Positions 36,196 through 50,040 of a stretch of DNA of 64,000 nucleotides are shown here, piece after piece (the stretch's first letter is position 1; each line of letters opens with the position of its first letter). The position numbers were made by a program, and so were the translations under genes. Origin of the DNA: Dermacentor variabilis (lineage: Eukaryota; Arthropoda; Arachnida; Ixodida; Ixodidae); contig NW_027460412.1 in NCBI RefSeq assembly GCF_050947875.1, forward strand, positions 124,001 to 188,000. Direction: 5' to 3'. The notes under the pieces are model-generated. The model saw only the letters and a list, made by a program, of their open reading frames with translations, did not search any database and was not told the origin of the DNA.

Positions 36196-39100
36196 CGTCG
36201 TTTGGTAGAAATCCACGTGCGCGTTCTGCCAAAAGCACCATTTGCATGCATATATTGTGGTTTTGCAGAAAACAACGTCCGCGTCTACCAAAGATGCATA
36301 TGCATGCTTAACAAGTGGTTTGGCACAAATCCATGCGCCGGTGTTATAAAGAGCAGCATGGGCGTGCTTAGCACGTCGTTTAGTAGAAATCCACGTGCGC
36401 GTTCTGCCAAAAGCACCAGTTGCATGCACATCTTGTGGTTTTGCAGAAAACAACGTCCGCGTCTACCAAAGATACATGTGCATGCTTAACAAGTGGTTTG
36501 GCACAAATCCATGCGCGGGTGCTAAAAAGAGCAGCATGGGCGTGCTTAGCACGTCGTTTGGTAGACATCCACATGCGCGCTCTGCCAAAAGCACCATTTG
36601 CATGCATATCTTGTGGTTTTGCAGAAAACAACGTGCGCGTCTACCAAAAGATGCATGTGCATGCTTAACAAGTGGTTCGGCACAAATCCATGCGCGGGTG
36701 CTAAAAAGAGCAGCATGGGCGTGCTTAGCACGTCGTTTGGTAGAAATACACGAGCGCGTTCTGCCAAAAGCACTATTTGCATGCATACCTTGTGGTTTTG
36801 CAGAAAACAATGTCCGCGTCTACCAAAATATGCATGTGCATGCTTAACAAGTTGTTTGGCACAAATCCATGCGTTGGTGCTAAAAAGAGCAGCATGGGCG
36901 TGCTTAGTACGTCGTTTGGTAGAAATCCAAGTGCGCGCTCTGCCAAAAGCCCCATTTGCATGCATACCTTGTGGTTTTGCAGATAACAACGTCCGCGTCT
37001 GCTAAAATATGCATGTGCATGCTTAACAAGTGGTTTGGCACAAATCCATGCTCGGGTGCTAAAAAGAGCAGCATGGGCGTGCTGAGCACGTCGTTCGGTA
37101 GACATCCACGTGCGCGTTCTGCCAAAAGCACCATTTGCATGCATATCTTGTGCTTTTGCAGAAAACAACGTCCGCGTCTACCAAACGATGCATGCTTAAC
37201 AAGTGGTTTGGCAGAAATCCATGCGCGGGTGCTAAAAAGGCAGCATGGGCGTGCTTAGCACGTCGTTTTGTAGAAATCCACGTGCGCGTTCTGCCAGAAG
37301 CACCATTTGCATGCACATCCTTTGGTTTTGCAGAAAACAACGTCCGCGTCTACCAAACATGCATGTGCATGCTTAACAAGTGGTTTGGCACAAATCCATG
37401 CGCGTGTACTAAAAAGAGCAGCATGGGCGTGCTTATCACGTCGTTTGGTAGAAATCCACGTGCGCGTTCTGCCAAAAGCACCATTTGCATGCATATCTTG
37501 TGGTTTTGCAGAAAACAACGTCCGCGTCTACCAAAAGATGCATGTGCTTGCTTAACAAGTGGTTTGGCACAAATCCATGCGCGGGTGCTAAAAAGAGCAG
37601 CATGGGCGTGCTTAGCACGTCGTTTGGTAGAAATCCACGTGCGCGTTTTGCCAAAAGCACCATTTGCATGCATATATTGTGGTTTTGGAGAAAACAACGT
37701 CCGCGTCTACCAAAAGATGCATGTGCATGCTTAACAAGTGGTTTGGCACAAATCCATGCGCGGGTGCTAAAAAGAGCAGCATGGCCGTGCTTAGCACGTC
37801 GTTTGGTAGAAATCCACGTGCGCGTTCTGCCAAAAGCACAATTTACATGCATATCTTGTGGTTTTGCAGAAAACAACGTCTGCGTCTACCAAAAGATGCA
37901 TGTGCATGCTTAACAAGTGGTTTGGCACAAATCCATGCGCGGGTGCTAAAAAGAGCAGCATGGGTGTGCTTAGCAGCTCGTTTGGTAGAAATCCACGTGC
38001 GCGTTCTGCCAAAAGCACCATTTGCATGCATACCTTGTGGTTTTGCAGAAAACAACGTCCGCGTCTACCAAAACATGCATGTGCATGCTTAACAGGTGGT
38101 TTGGCACAAATCCATGCGCGGGTGCTAAAAAGAGCAGCATGGGCGTGCTTAACGTCGTTTGGTAGAAATCCACGTGCGCGTTTTGCCAAAAGCACCATTT
38201 GCATGCATATCTTGTGGTTTTGCAGAAAACTGCGTCCGCGTCTACCAAAAGATGCATGTGCATGCTTAAAACGCGTTTTGGCGCAAATCCATGTGCGGGT
38301 GCTAAAAGGAGCAGCATGGGCGTGCTTAGCACGTCGTTTGGTAGAAATCCACGTGCGCGCTCTGCCAAAAGCACCATTTGCATGCATATCTTGTGGTTTT
38401 GCAGAAAACAACGTCCGCGTCTACCAAAGATGCATGTGCATGCTGAACAAGTGGTTTGGCAAAAATCCATGCGCGTGTGCTAAAAAGAGCAGCATGGGCG
38501 TGCTTAGCGCGTCCTTTGGTAGAAATCCACGTGCGCCTTCTGCCAAAAGCTCCATTTGCATGCATATCTTGTGGTTTTGCAGAAAACAACGTGCGCGTCT
38601 ACCAAAAGATGCATGTGCATGCTTAACAAGTGGTTTGGCACAAATCCATGCGCGGCTGCTAAAAAGAGCAGCATGGGCGTTCTTAGCACGTCGTTTGGTA
38701 GAAATCCACGTGCGCGTTCTGCCAAAAGCACCATTTGCATGCATATTTTGTGGTTTTCCAGAAAACAACGTCCGCGTCTACCAAAGCTGCATGTGCATGC
38801 TTAACAAGTGGTTTGGCACAAATCCAAGCGTGGGTCCTAAAAAAGCAGCATGGGCGTGCTTCGCACGTCGTTTGGTAGAAATCCACGTGCGCGCTCTCCC
38901 AAAAGTACTATTTGCATGCATATCTTGTGGTTTTGCAGAAAACAACGTCCGCGTCTACCAAAATATGCATGTGCATGCTTAACAAGTGGTTTGGCACAAA
39001 TCCATGCGCGGGTGCTAAAAAGAGCAGCATGGGCATGCTTAGCACATCGTTTGGTAGAAATCCACGTGCGCGTTCTGCCAAAGCACCATTTATTTGCATG

Positions 39101-39574
39101 CCTATCTTGTGGTTTTGGAGAAAACAACGTCCGCGTCTACCAAAAGATGCATGTGCATGCTTAACAAGTGGTTTGGAACAAATCCATGCGCGGGTGCTAA
39201 AAAGAGCAGCACGGGCGTGCTTAGCATGTCGTTTGGTAGAAATCCACATGCGCGTTTTTCCAAAAGCACCATTTGCATGCATATCTTGTGGTTTTGCAGA
39301 AAACAACGTCCGCGTCTACCAAAAGATGGATGTGCATGCTGAACAAGTGGTTTGGCACAAATCCATGCGCGGGTGCTAAAAAGAGCAGCATGGGCGTGCC
39401 TAGCACGTCGTTTGGTAGAAATCCACGTGCGCGTTCTGCCAAAAGCACCATTTGCATGCATATCTTGTGGTTTTGCAGAAAACAACGTCCGCGTCTACCA
39501 AAAGATGCATGTGCATGCTTAACAAGTGGTTTGGCACAAATCCATGCGCGGTTGCTAAAAAGAGCAGCATGGCC
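36196..39574 (+). repeat. 3.4-kb near-identical duplication (3,926-bp shift), copy 2
   Basis: This is the partner of 32,270-35,648, 22 monomers downstream. The few differences seen include gctaaaaagag near 39,016 where copy 1 has gctataaagag near 35,090. The two copies part where this one reads ccgtgcttagcgcg. Confidence 0.87.
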
Positions 39575-42500
39575 GTGCTTAGCGCGTCGTTTGGTAGAAA
39601 TCCACGTGCGCGTTCTGCCAAAAGCACCATTTGCATGCACATCTTTAGGTTTTGCAGAAAACAACGTCCGCGTCTACCAAAAGATGCATGTGCATGCTTA
39701 ACAAGTGGTTTGGCACAAATCCACGCGCGGGTGCTAAAAAGAGCAGCATGGGCGTGCTTATCACGTCGTTTGGTAGAAATCCAAGTGCGCGTTCTGCCAA
39801 AAGCACCATTTGCATGCAGATCTTGTGGTTTTCCAGAAAACAACGTCCGCGTCTACCAATGCTGCATGTGCATGCTTAACATGTGGTTTGGCACAAATCC
39901 AAGCGGGGGTCCTAAAAAAGCAGCATGGGCGTGCTTCGCACGTCGTTTGGTAGAAATCCACGTGCGCGCTCTCCCAAAAGTACTATTTGCATGCATATCT
40001 TTTGGTTTTGCAGAAAACAACGTCCGCGTCTACCAAAATATGCATGTGCATGCTTAACAAGTGGTTTGGCACAAATCCATGCGCGGGTCCAAAAAAGAGC
40101 AGCATGGGCGTGCTTAGCATGTCGTTTGGTAGAAATCCACGTGCGCGTTTTGCCAAAAGCACCATTTGCATGCATATCTTGTGGTTTTGCAGAAAACAAC
40201 GTCCCCGTCTTCCAAAAGATGGATGTGCATGCTGAACAAGTGGTTTGGCACAAATCCATGCGCTGGTGCTAAAAAGAGCAGCATGGGCGTGCCTAGCACG
40301 TCGTTTGGTAGAAATCCACGTGCGCGTTCTGCCAAAAGCACCATTTGCATGCATATCTTGTGGTTTTGCAGAAAACAGTGTCCGCGTCTACCAAAAGATG
40401 CATGTGCATGCTTAACAAGTGGCTTGGCACAAATCCATGCGCGGGTGCTAAAAAGACCACCATGGCCGTGCTTAGCGCGTCGTTTGGTATAAATCCACGT
40501 GCGCGTTCTGCCAAAAGCACTATTTGCATGCATATCTTGTGGTTTTGCAGAAAACAACGTCCGCGTCTACCAAAAGATGCATGTACATGCTTAACAAGTG
40601 GTTTGGCACAAATCCATGCGCGGGTGCTAAAAAGAGCAGCATGGGCGTGCTTATCACGTCGTTTGGTAGAAATCCAAGTGCGCGTTCTGCCAAAAGCACC
40701 ATTTGCATGCAGATCTTGTGGTTTTCCAGAAAACAACGTCCGCGTCTACCAAAGCTGCATCTGCATGCTTAACAAGTGGTTTGGCACAAATCCAAGCGTG
40801 GGTCCTAAAAAAGCAGCATGGGCGTGCTTCGCACGTCGTTTGGTAGAAATCCACGTGCGCGCTCTCCCAAAAGTACTATTTGCATGCATATCTTTTGGTT
40901 TTGCAGAAAACAACGTCCGCGTCTACCAAAATATGCATGTGCATGCTTAACAAGTGGTTTGGCACAAATCCATGCGCGGGTGCTAAAAAGAGCAGCATGG
41001 GCGTGCTTAGCACAACGTTTGGTAGAAATCCACGTGCGCGTTCTGCCAAAGCACCATTTATTTGCATGCCTATCTTGTGGTTTTGGAGAAAACAACGTCC
41101 GCGTCTACCAAAAGATGCATGTGCATGCTTAACAAGTGGTTTGGAACAAATCCATGCGCGGGTGCTAAAAAGAGCAGCATGGGCGTGCTTAGCATGTCGT
41201 TTGGTAGAAATCCACGTGCGCGTTTTGCCAAAAGCACCATTTGCATGCATATCTTGTGGTTTTGCAGAAAACAACGTCCGCGTCTACCAAAAGATGGATG
41301 TGCATGCTGAACAAGTGGTTTGGCACAAATCCATGCGCTCGTGCTAAAAAGAGCAGCATGGGCGTGCCTAGCACGTCGTTTGATAGAAATCCACGTGCTC
41401 GTTCTGCCAAAAGCACCATTTGCATGCATATCTTGTGGTTTTGCAGAAAACAACGTCCGCGTCTACCAAAAGATACATGTGCATGCTTAACAAGTGGTTT
41501 GGCACAAATCCATGCGCGGTTGCTAAAAAGAGCAGCATGGGCGTGCTTATCACGTCGTTTGGTAGAAATCCACGCGCGCGTTCTGCCAAAAGCACCAGTT
41601 GCATGCACATCTTGTGGTTTTGCAGAAAACAACGTCCGCGTCTACCAAAGATACATGTGCATGCTTAACAAGTGGTTTGTCACAAATCCATGCGCGGGTG
41701 CTAAAAAGAGCAGCATGGGCGTGCTTAGCACGTTGTTTGGTAGAAATCCACGTGCGCGCTCTGCCAAAAGCACCATTTGCATGCATATCTTGTGGTTTTG
41801 CAGAAAACAACGTGCGCGTCTACCAAAAGATGCATGTGCATGCTTAAAAAGGGGTTCGGCACAAATCCATGCGCGGGTGCTAAAAAGAGCAGCATGGGCG
41901 TGCTTAGCACGTGGTTTGGTAGAAATCCACGTGCGCATTCTGCCAAAAGCACTATTTGCATGCATACCTTGTGGTTTTGCAGAAAACAATGTCCGCGTCT
42001 ACCAAAAGATGCATGTGCATGCTTATCAAGTTGTTTGGCACAAATCCATGCGTTGGTGCTAAAAAGAGCAGCATGGGCGTGCTTAGCACGTCGTTTGGTA
42101 GAAATCCACGTGCGCGCTCTGCCAAAAGCACCATTTGCATGCATACCTTGTGGTTTTGCAGATAACAACGTCCGCGTCTGCCAATATATGCATGTGCATG
42201 CTTAACAAGTGGTTTGGCACAAATCCATGCGCGGATGCTAAAAAGAGCAGCATGGGCGTGCTGAGCACGTCGTTCGGTAGAAATCCACGTGCGCGTTCTG
42301 CCAAAAGCACCACTTGCATGCATATCTTGTGGTTTTGCAGAAAACAACTTCCGCGTCTACCAAAAGATGCATGTGCATGCTTAACAAGTGGTTTGGCAGA
42401 AATCCATGCGCGGGTGCTAAAAAAGCAGCATGGGCGTACTTAGCACGTCGTTTGGTAGAAATCCACGTGCGCGTTCTGCGAAAAGCTCCATTTGCATGCA

Positions 42501-45289
42501 TATCTTGTGGTTTTGCAGAAAACAACGTCCGCGTCTACCAAAAGATGCATGTGCATGCTTAACAAGTGCTTTGGCACAAATCCATGCGCGTGTCCAAAAA
42601 AGAGCAGCATGGGCGTGCTTCGCACGTTGTTTGGTAGAAATCCACGTGCGCGTTCTGCCAAAAGCACTATTTGCATGCATATCTTGTGGTTTTGCAGAAA
42701 ACAACGTCCGCGTCTACCAAAAGATGCATGTACATGCTTAACAAGTGGTTTGCCACAAATCCATGCGCGGGTGCTAGAAAGGGCAGCATGGGCGTGCTTA
42801 TCACGTCGTTTGGTAGAAATCCAAGTGCGCGTACTGCCAAAAGCACCATTTGCATGCATATCTTGTGGTTTTGCAGAAAACAACGTCCGCGTCTACCAAA
42901 AGATACATGTGCATGCTTAACAAGTGGTTTGGCACAAATCCATGCGCCGGAGCTAAAAAGAGCAGCATGGGCGTGCTAACACGTCATTTGGTAGAAATCC
43001 ACGTGCCCGTTCTGCCAAAAGCACCATTTGCATGCATACCTTGTGGTTTTGGAGAAAACAACGTCCGCGTCTACCAAAAGATGCATGTGCATGCTTAACA
43101 AGTGGTTTGGCACAAATCCATGCGCGGGTGCTAAAAAGAGCAGCATGGCCGTGCTTAGCGCTTCGTTAGGTAGAAATCCACGTGCGCGTTCTGCCAAAAG
43201 CACCATTTGCATGCACATCTTTAGGTTTTGCAGAAAACAACGTCCGCGTCTACCAAAAGATGCATGTGCATGCTTAACAAGTGGTTTGGCACAAATCCAC
43301 GTGCGGGTGCTAAAAAGAGCAGATGGACGAGATTAGCACGTCTTTTGGTAGAAATCCATGTGCGCGTTCTGCCAAAAGCACAATTTGCGTGCATATCTTG
43401 TGGTTTTGCAGAAAACAGTGTCCGCGTCTACCAAAAGATGCATGTGCATGCTTAACAAGTGGTTTGGCACAAATCCATGCGCGGGTGCTAAAAAGACCAG
43501 CATGGGCGTGCTTAGCGCGTCGTTTGGTATAAATCCACGTGCGCGTTCTGCCAAAAGCACCATTTGCATGCACATCTTTAGGTTTTGCAGAAAACAACGT
43601 CCGCGTCTACCAAAAGATGCATGTGCATGCTTAACAAGTGGTTTGGCACAAATCCACGCGCGGGTGCTAAAAAGAGCAGATGGACGAGATTAGCACGTCG
43701 TTTGCAATAAATCTACTTGCGCGCTCTGCCAAAAGCACCATTTGCATGCATACCTTGTGGTTTTGCAGAAAACAACGTCTGCGTCTACCAAAAGATGCAT
43801 GTGCATGCTTAACAAGTGGTTTGGCACAAATCCATGCGCGGCTGCTAAAAAGAGCAGCATGGGCGTTCTTAGCACGTCGTTTGGTAGAAATCCACGTGCG
43901 CGTTCTGCCAAAAGCACCATTTGCATGCATATTTTGTGGTTTTGCAGAAAACAACGTCCGCGTCTACCAAAGCTGCATGTGCATGCTTAACAAGTGGTTT
44001 GGCACAAATCCAAGCGCGGGTCCTAAAAAAGCAGCATGGGCGTGCTTAGCACGTCGTTTGGTAGAAATCCACGTGCGCGCTCTCCCAAAAGTACTATTTG
44101 CATGCATACCTTGTGGTTTTGCAGAAAACAACGTCCGCGTCTACCAAAATATGCATGTGCATGCTTAACAAGTCGTTTGGCACAAATCCATGTGGGGTCC
44201 AAAAAAGAGCAGCATGGGCGTGCTTAGCACGTCCTTTGGTAGAAATCCACGTGCGCGTTCTGCCAAAAGCACCATTTGCATGCATATCTTGTGGTTTTGC
44301 AGAAAAGAACGTCCGCGTCTACCAAAAGATGCATGTGCATGCTTAACATGTGGTTTGGCACAAATCCATGCGCGGGTGCTAAAAAGAGCAGCATGGGCGT
44401 GCTTAGCAAGTCGTTTGGTAGAAGTCCACGTGCGCGTTCTGCCAAAAGCACCATTTGCATGCACATCTTGTGGTTTTGCAGAAAACAACGTCCGCGTCTA
44501 CCAAAAGATGCATGTGCATGCTTAACAAGTGGTTTGGCACAAATCCATGCGCCGGTGCTAAAAAGAGCAGCGTGGGCGTGCCTAGCACTTCGTTTGGTAG
44601 AAATCCACGTGCGCGTTCTGCCAAAAGCACCATTTGCATATATAGCTTGTGGTTTCGCAGAAAACAACGTCAGCGTCTACCAAAAGATGCATGTGCATGC
44701 TTAACAAGTGATTTGGCACAAATCCATGCGCGGGTCAAAAAAAGAGCAGCATGGGCGTGCTTAGCACGTCCTTTGGTAGAAATCCACGTGCGCGTTCTGC
44801 CAAAAGCTCCATTTGCACGCATATTTTGTGGTTTTCCAGAAAACAACGTCCGCGTCTACCAAAGCTGCATGTGCCTGCTTAACAAGTGGTTTGGCACAAA
44901 TCCAAGAGTGGGTCCAAAAAAAGCAGCATGGGCGTGCTTCGCACGTCGTTTGGTAGAAATCCACGTGCGCGCTCTCCCAAAAGTACTATTTGCATGCATA
45001 CCTTGTGGTTTTGGAGAAAACAACGTCCGCGTCTACCAAAAGATGCATGTGCATGCTTAACAAGTGGTTTGGAACAAATCCATGCGCGGGTGCTAAAAAG
45101 AGCAGCATGGGCGTGCTTAGCATGTCGTTTGGTAGAAATCCACGTGCGCGTTTTGCCAAAAGCACCATTTGCATGCATATCTTGTGGTTTTGCAGAAAAC
45201 AACGTCCGCGTCTACCAAAAGATGGATGTGCATGCTGAACAAGTGGTTTGGCACAAATCCATCCGCGGGTGCTAAAAAGAGGAGCATGG

Positions 45290-47077
45290 GCGTGCTTATC
45301 ACGTCGTTTGGTAGAAATCCACGTGCGCATTCTGCCAAAAGCACCAGTTGCATGCACATCTTGTGGTTTTGCAGAAAACAACGTCCGCGTCTACCAAAGA
45401 TACATGTGCATGCTTAACAAGTGGTTTGGCACAAATCTATGCGCGGGTGCTAAAAAGAGCAGCATGGGCGTGCTTAGCATGTTGTTTGGTAGAAATCCAC
45501 GTGCGCGCTCTGCCAAAAGCACCATTTGCATGCATATCTTGTGGTTTTGCCTAAAACAACGTGCGCGTCTACCAAAAGATGCATGTGCATGCTTTAAAAG
45601 GGGTTCGGCACAAATCCATGCGCGGGTGCTAAAAAGAGCACCATGGGCGTGCTTTGCACGTGGTTTGGTAGAAATCCACGTGCGCATTCTGCCAAAAGCA
45701 CTATTTGCATGCATACCTTGTGGTTTTGCAGAAAACAATGTCCGCGTCTACCAAAAGATGCATGTGCATGCTTATCAAGTTGTTTGGCACAAATCCATGC
45801 ATTGGTGCTAAAAAGAGCAGCATGGGCGTGCTTAGCACGTCGTTTGGTAGAAATCCACGTGCGCGCTCTGCCAGAAGCACCATTTGCATGCATACCTTGT
45901 GGTTTTGCAGATAACAACGTCCGCGTCTGCCAAAATATGCATGTGCATGCTTAAGAAGTGGTTTGGCACAAATCCATGCGCGGGTGCTAAAAAGAGCAGC
46001 ATGGGCGTGCTGAGCACGTCGTTCGGTAGAAATCCACGTGCGCGTTCTGCCAAAAGCACCACTTGCATGCATATCTTGTGGTTTTGCAGAAAACAACTTC
46101 CGCGTCTACCAAAAGATGCATGTGCATGCTTAACAAGTGGTTTGGCAGAAATCCATGCGCGGGTGCTAAAAAAGCAGCATGGGCGTGCTTAGCACGTCGT
46201 TTGGTAGAAATCCACGTGCGCGTTCTGCGAAAAGCTCCATTTGCATGCATATCTTGTGGCTTTGCAGAAAACAACGTCCGCGTCTACCAAAAGATGCATG
46301 TGCATGCTTAACAAGTGCTTTGGCACAAATCCATGCGCGTGTCCAAAAAAGAGCAGCATGGGCGTGCTTCGCACGTTGTTTGGTAGAAATCCACGTGCGC
46401 GTTCTGACAAAAGCACCATTTGCATGCATATCTTGTGGTTTTGCAGAAAACAACGTCCGCGTCTACCAAAAGATGCATGTGCATGCTTAACAAGTGGTTT
46501 GGCACAAATCCATGCACGGGTGCTAAAAAGGGCAGCATGGCCGTGCTTAGCGCGTCGTTTGGTAGAAATCCACGTGCGCGTTCTGCCAAAAGCACCATTT
46601 GCATGCACATCTTTAGGTTTTGCAGAAAACAACGTCCGCGTCTACCAAAAGATACATGTGCATGCTTAACAAGTGGTTTGGCACAAATCCATGCGCGGGT
46701 GCTAAAAAGAGCAGCATGGGCGTGCTTAGCATGTCGTTTGGTAGAAATCCACGTGCGCGTTTTTCCAAAAGCACCATTTGCATGCATATCTTGTGGTTTT
46801 GCAGAAAACAACGTCCGCGTCTACCAAAAGATGGATGTGCATGCTGAACAAGTGGTTTGGCACAAATCCATCCGCGGGTGCTAGAAAGAGCAGCATGGGC
46901 GTGCCTAGCACGTCGTTTGGTAGAAATCCACGTGCGCGTTCTGCCAAAAGCACCATTTGCATGCATATCTTGTGGTTTTGCAGAAAACAACGTCCGCGTC
47001 TACCAAAAGATGCATGTGCATGCTGAACAAGTGGTTTGGCACAAATCCATGCGCGGTTGCTAAAAAGAGCAGCATGG
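45290..47077 (+). repeat. 10-monomer higher-order unit (1,788 bp), copy 1
   Basis: The ordered markers gcctaaaacaacg, gctttaaaaggggttcgg, gcttatcaagttg, gaagtggtttgg, acaacttccg, gtgtccaaaaaag, gttctgacaaaag and gatggatgtgcatgctgaac repeat 1,788 bp downstream. Confidence 0.85.
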
Positions 47078-48865
47078 GCGTGCTTATCACGTCGTTTGGT
47101 AGAAATCCACGTGCGCATTCTGCCAAAAGCACCAGTTGCATGCACATCTTGTGGTTTTGCAGAAAACAACGTCCGCGTCTACCAAAGATACATGTGCATG
47201 CTTAACAAGTGGTTTGGCACAAATCTATGCGCGGGTGCTAAAAAGAGCAGCATGGGCGTGCTTAGCATGTTGTTTGGTAGAAATCCACGTGCGCGCTCTG
47301 CCAAAAGCACCATTTGCATGCATATCTTGTGGTTTTGCCTAAAACAACGTGCGCGTCTACCAAAAGATGCATGTGCATGCTTTAAAAGGGGTTCGGCACA
47401 AATCCATGCGCGGGTGCTAAAAAGAGCACCATGGGCGTGCTTTGCACGTGGTTTGGTAGAAATCCACGTGCGCATTCTGCCAAAAGCACTATTTGCATGC
47501 ATACCTTGTGGTTTTGCAGAAAACAATGTCCGCGTCTACCAAAAGATGCATGTGCATGCTTATCAAGTTGTTTGGCACAAATCCATGCATTGGTGCTAAA
47601 AAGAGCAGCATGGGCGTGCTTAGCACGTCGTTTGGTAGAAATCCACGTGCGCGCTCTGCCAGAAGCACCATTTGCATGCATACCTTGTGGTTTTGCAGAT
47701 AACAACGTCCGCGTCTGCCAAAATATGCATGTGCATGCTTAAGAAGTGGTTTGGCACAAATCCATGCGCGGGTGCTAAAAAGAGCAGCATGGGCGTGCTG
47801 AGCACGTCGTTCGGTAGAAATCCACGTGCGCGTTCTGCCAAAAGCACCACTTGCATGCATATCTTGTGGTTTTGCAGAAAACAACTTCCGCGTCTACCAA
47901 AAGATGCATGTGCATGCTTAACAAGTGGTTTGGCAGAAATCCATGCGCGGGTGCTAAAAAAGCAGCATGGGCGTGCTTAGCACGTCGTTTGGTAGAAATC
48001 CACGTGCGCGTTCTGCGAAAAGCTCCATTTGCATGCATATCTTGTGGCTTTGCAGAAAACAACGTCCGCGTCTACCAAAAGATGCATGTGCATGCTTAAC
48101 AAGTGCTTTGGCACAAATCCATGCGCGTGTCCAAAAAAGAGCAGCATGGGCGTGCTTCGCACGTTGTTTGGTAGAAATCCACGTGCGCGTTCTGACAAAA
48201 GCACCATTTGCATGCATATCTTGTGGTTTTGCAGAAAACAACGTCCGCGTCTACCAAAAGATGCATGTGCATGCTTAACAAGTGGTTTGGCACAAATCCA
48301 TGCACGGGTGCTAAAAAGGGCAGCATGGCCGTGCTTAGCGCGTCGTTTGGTAGAAATCCACGTGCGCGTTCTGCCAAAAGCACCATTTGCATGCACATCT
48401 TTAGGTTTTGCAGAAAACAACGTCCGCGTCTACCAAAAGATACATGTGCATGCTTAACAAGTGGTTTGGCACAAATCCATGCGCGGGTGCTAAAAAGAGC
48501 AGCATGGGCGTGCTTAGCATGTCGTTTGGTAGAAATCCACGTGCGCGTTTTTCCAAAAGCACCATTTGCATGCATATCTTGTGGTTTTGCAGAAAACAAC
48601 GTCCGCGTCTACCAAAAGATGGATGTGCATGCTGAACAAGTGGTTTGGCACAAATCCATCCGCGGGTGCTAGAAAGAGCAGCATGGGCGTGCCTAGCACG
48701 TCGTTTGGTAGAAATCCACGTGCGCGTTCTGCCAAAAGCACCATTTGCATGCATATCTTGTGGTTTTGCAGAAAACAACGTCCGCGTCTACCAAAAGATG
48801 CATGTGCATGCTGAACAAGTGGTTTGGCACAAATCCATGCGCGGTTGCTAAAAAGAGCAGCATGG
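47078..48865 (+). repeat. 10-monomer higher-order unit (1,788 bp), copy 2
   Basis: This is a tandem copy of 45,290-47,077. Resemblance continues to about 48,945 with small changes (cgcgttctg for cgcattctg). Confidence 0.85.
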
Positions 48866-48949
48866 GCGTGCTTATCACGTCGTTTGGTAGAAATCCACGT
48901 GCGCGTTCTGCCAAAAGCACCAGTTGCATGCACATCTTGTGGTTTTGCA

Positions 48950-50040
48950 TAAAACAACGTGCGCGTCTACCAAAAGATGCATGTGCATGCTTAAAAAGGG
49001 GTTCGGCACAAATCCATGCGCGGGTGCTAAAAAGAGCAGCATGGGCGTGCTTTGCACGTGGTTTGGTAGAAATCCACGTGCGCATTCTGCCAAAAGCACT
49101 ATTTGCATGCATACCTTGTGGTTTTGCAGAAAACAATGTCCGCGTCTACCAAAAGATGCATGTGCATGCTTATCAAGTTGTTTGGCACAAATCCATGCGT
49201 TGGTGCTAAAAAGAGCAGCATGGGCGTGCTTAGCACGTCGTTTGGTAGAAATCCACGTGCGCGCTCTGCCAGAAGCACCATTTGCATGCATACCTTGTGG
49301 TTTTGCAGATAACAACGTCCGCGTCTGCCAAAATATGCATGTGCATGCTTAACAAGTGGTTTGGCACAAATCCATGCGGGGGTGCTAAAACGAGCAGCAT
49401 GGGCGTGCTGAGCACGTCGTTCGGTAGAAATCCACGTGCGCGTTCTGCCAAAAGCACCACTTGCATGCATATCTTGTGGTTTTGCAGAAAACAACTTCCG
49501 CGTCTACCAAAAGATGCATGTGCATGCTTAACAAGTGGTTTGGCAGAAATCCATGCGCGGGTGCTAAAAAAGCAGCATGGGCGTGCTTAGCACTTCGTTT
49601 GGTAGAAATCCACGTGCGCGTTCTGCGAAAAGTTCCATTTGCATGCATATCTTGTGGTTTTGCAGAAAACAACGTCCGCGTCTACCAAAAGATGCATGTG
49701 CATGCTTAACAAGTGCTTTGGCACAAATCCATGCGCGTGTCCAAAAAAGAGCAGCATGGGCGTGCTTCGCACGTTGTTTGGTAGAAATCCACGTGCGCGT
49801 TCTGACAAAAGCACCATTTGCATGCATATCTTGTGGTTTTGCAGAAAACAACGTCCGCGTCTACCAAAAGATGCATGTGCATGCTTAACAAGTGGTTTGG
49901 CACAAATCCATGCGCGGGTGCTAAAAAGGGCAGCATGGCCGTGCTTAGCGCGTCGTTTGGTAGAAATCCACGTGCGCGTTCTGCCAAAAGCACCATTTGC
50001 ATGCACAACTTTAGGTTTTGCAGAAAACAACGTCCGCGTC
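48950..50040 (+). repeat. Shortened copy of the 10-monomer unit (1,610-bp shift)
   Basis: The same markers follow again, but at a 9-monomer shift from copy 2 (for example gcttatcaagttg near 47,560 and 49,170). One monomer has therefore been lost at the junction near 48,950, where cataaaacaacgtgcg joins two variant types. Confidence 0.8.

Noticed and set aside
44575..44600. CENP-B box (variant cacttcgtttggtagaaa)
   Set aside because: The variant resembles the TTCGTT-GG start of the mammalian box, but the required CGGG part is absent. The common monomer has gtcgttt instead.
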